A DNA stretch of 34,206 nt from an uncultured Bacteroides sp. (GTDB lineage: Bacteria > Bacteroidota > Bacteroidia > Bacteroidales > Bacteroidaceae): positions 1-34,206 of the forward strand of contig URDR01000025.1 of assembly GCA_900546645.1 (NCBI GenBank). The letters run 5' to 3'. Every line of letters starts with the position of its first letter. The first letter of the stretch is position 1. Both the position numbers and the translations under genes were made by a program. Below the pieces are notes generated by a model. The model made no database searches. It had not been told where the DNA came from and saw nothing but the letters and a program-made list of their open reading frames with translations. Below are positions 33,745 through 34,206 of this stretch, piece by piece.

Positions 33745-33942
33745 TTATATTTTGCCGAGAGACGCTCTTGTAGTATTCTATATGTTGAGAGGAGTTTCTT
33801 GAATTTGTTTCAATGAATTTTAGAGGAAATTTACCCCATTGGTTATTAACGGTTAGTAATCATTCTATTTTCCGCCACGACAATTTTATCGGCTGTTTTT
33901 CAGCCGATAAAATAAAAATGCCCGCAAGAAAATATTTTTGTT
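33745..33942. other. Gap between receptor gene and IS66 transposase, with perfect hairpin
   Basis: No gene is visible. TTTTATCGGCTG (33884-33895) and CAGCCGATAAAA (33901-33912) form a perfect 12-bp stem with a T5 loop, 31 bases past the transposase stop. There is no clear T tract, so it may be a weak terminator or a structural end of the element. No convincing terminator was found right after the receptor gene. Confidence 0.5.
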
Positions 33943-34206
33943 TTAACATTCCGGTTTATAAAAACATGGTAGAAGAGCCTTCTTGTCGCAGTCCTTACCA
34001 TAAAGAATACATTCGAACAGGTGCTTCAGGTAATCCTGAGGATCTATGCCATTAAGCTTGCAACTTTCAATCAGAGAGAAGATGAAAGCGGAGTTTTTTG
34101 CCGCATCCTCACTGCCTATGTTCATGCAGTTCTTGAGCAACAGCTTTACCGGCTTCATCCTTTGTTCACAAAGGTTGTTCGATATTTCCGCTGCACCGTC
34201 CTTGAG
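33856..34206 (-). mobile_element. IS66-family insertion sequence, one end
   Basis: The transposase fragment shows that an IS66-type element enters the window from the right. Its outer end must lie between 33745 and 33943. GTAATCATTC at 33856 begins with GTAA, as ends of some IS66 elements do, and is offered as a tentative boundary; the other end and the target duplication are outside the window. Confidence 0.45.
33943..34206 (-). CDS. IS66-family transposase, C-terminal part
   Basis: The frame stays open to the window edge and gives the last 88 residues of the transposase. EISNNLCEQRMKPVKLLLKN followed by GSEDAAKNSAFIFSLIESCK and LNGIDPQDYLKHLFECI matches the DDE-domain end (the N-N-x-x-E-R/Q-x-x-[RK]-P motif holds the last catalytic glutamate) and the C-terminal IS66 domain. 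IS66 elements move by DDE chemistry and usually carry small accessory genes upstream, which would lie beyond the right edge. The tail ends normally with a TAA stop, so this end is not visibly truncated. Whether the whole element is intact cannot be judged. Confidence 0.9.
   Translation of the reverse strand, partial: LKDGAAEISNNLCEQRMKPVKLLLKNCMNIGSEDAAKNSAFIFSLIESCKLNGIDPQDYLKHLFECILYGKDCDKKALLPCFYKPEC

Overview
The window comes from the chromosome of a gut-type Bacteroidales bacterium, most likely Bacteroides or Phocaeicola. The clues are secreted GH31 and peptidase genes, a TonB-dependent receptor with an N-terminal carboxypeptidase-like repeat, a two-component-type propeller fused to an AraC domain, and a lack of clear Shine-Dalgarno sites. 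Many genes also have the Bacteroides-type promoter, a TAnnTTTG box with a TTG/TTTG element about 20 bp upstream. The species cannot be fixed from the sequence alone.

Layout. (1) Positions 1-1883, minus strand: the 5' part of a B12-binding-type radical SAM gene, a nested hairpin, and prs. (2) Positions 2187-8433, plus strand: a compact six-gene operon, nitrilase-family omega-amidase-like enzyme, iorA, iorB, class I/II aminotransferase, paaK-type arylacetate-CoA ligase, and a tandem-ACT protein. It can link arylacetates, arylacetyl-CoA, arylpyruvates and aromatic amino acids. (3) Positions 8674-13824, minus strand: three exported peptidases (S9B DPP IV-like, C1 aminopeptidase C-like, C69 dipeptidase) behind one good promoter. 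(4) Positions 14104-17196, minus strand: YgiQ radical SAM protein with an overlapping small upstream gene, then a PfkB sugar kinase. (5) Positions 17516-18823, plus strand: inositol-3-phosphate synthase, divergent from the kinase. (6) Positions 18973-21911, minus strand: tex and nudC overlapping by four bases. (7) Positions 22251-27695, minus strand: a GH31 glycosidase downstream of a membrane-anchored AraC-type regulator that lacks kinase and receiver domains. (8) Positions 27957-28880, minus strand: a CbpA-type DnaJ protein. (9) Positions 29061-33744, plus strand: a 5'-nucleotidase lipoprotein, a small membrane protein with three HxH motifs, and a TonB-dependent receptor with a Cys pair in its plug. 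(10) Positions 33943-34206, minus strand: the C-terminal end of an IS66-family transposase running off the window.

The most interesting candidate system is the six-gene arylacetate operon. The omega-amidase-like enzyme and the aminotransferase together suggest glutamine-driven transamination, with 2-oxoglutaramate hydrolysis pulling the pathway toward amino acid synthesis. This is inferred from gene content. Other leads are the PfkB/inositol synthase pair, the HxH protein with its receptor, the Tex-NudC coupling, and a degenerate ACTTA/CTCAA-rich repeat in the gaps flanking paaK. No tRNA, rRNA or CRISPR array was seen.
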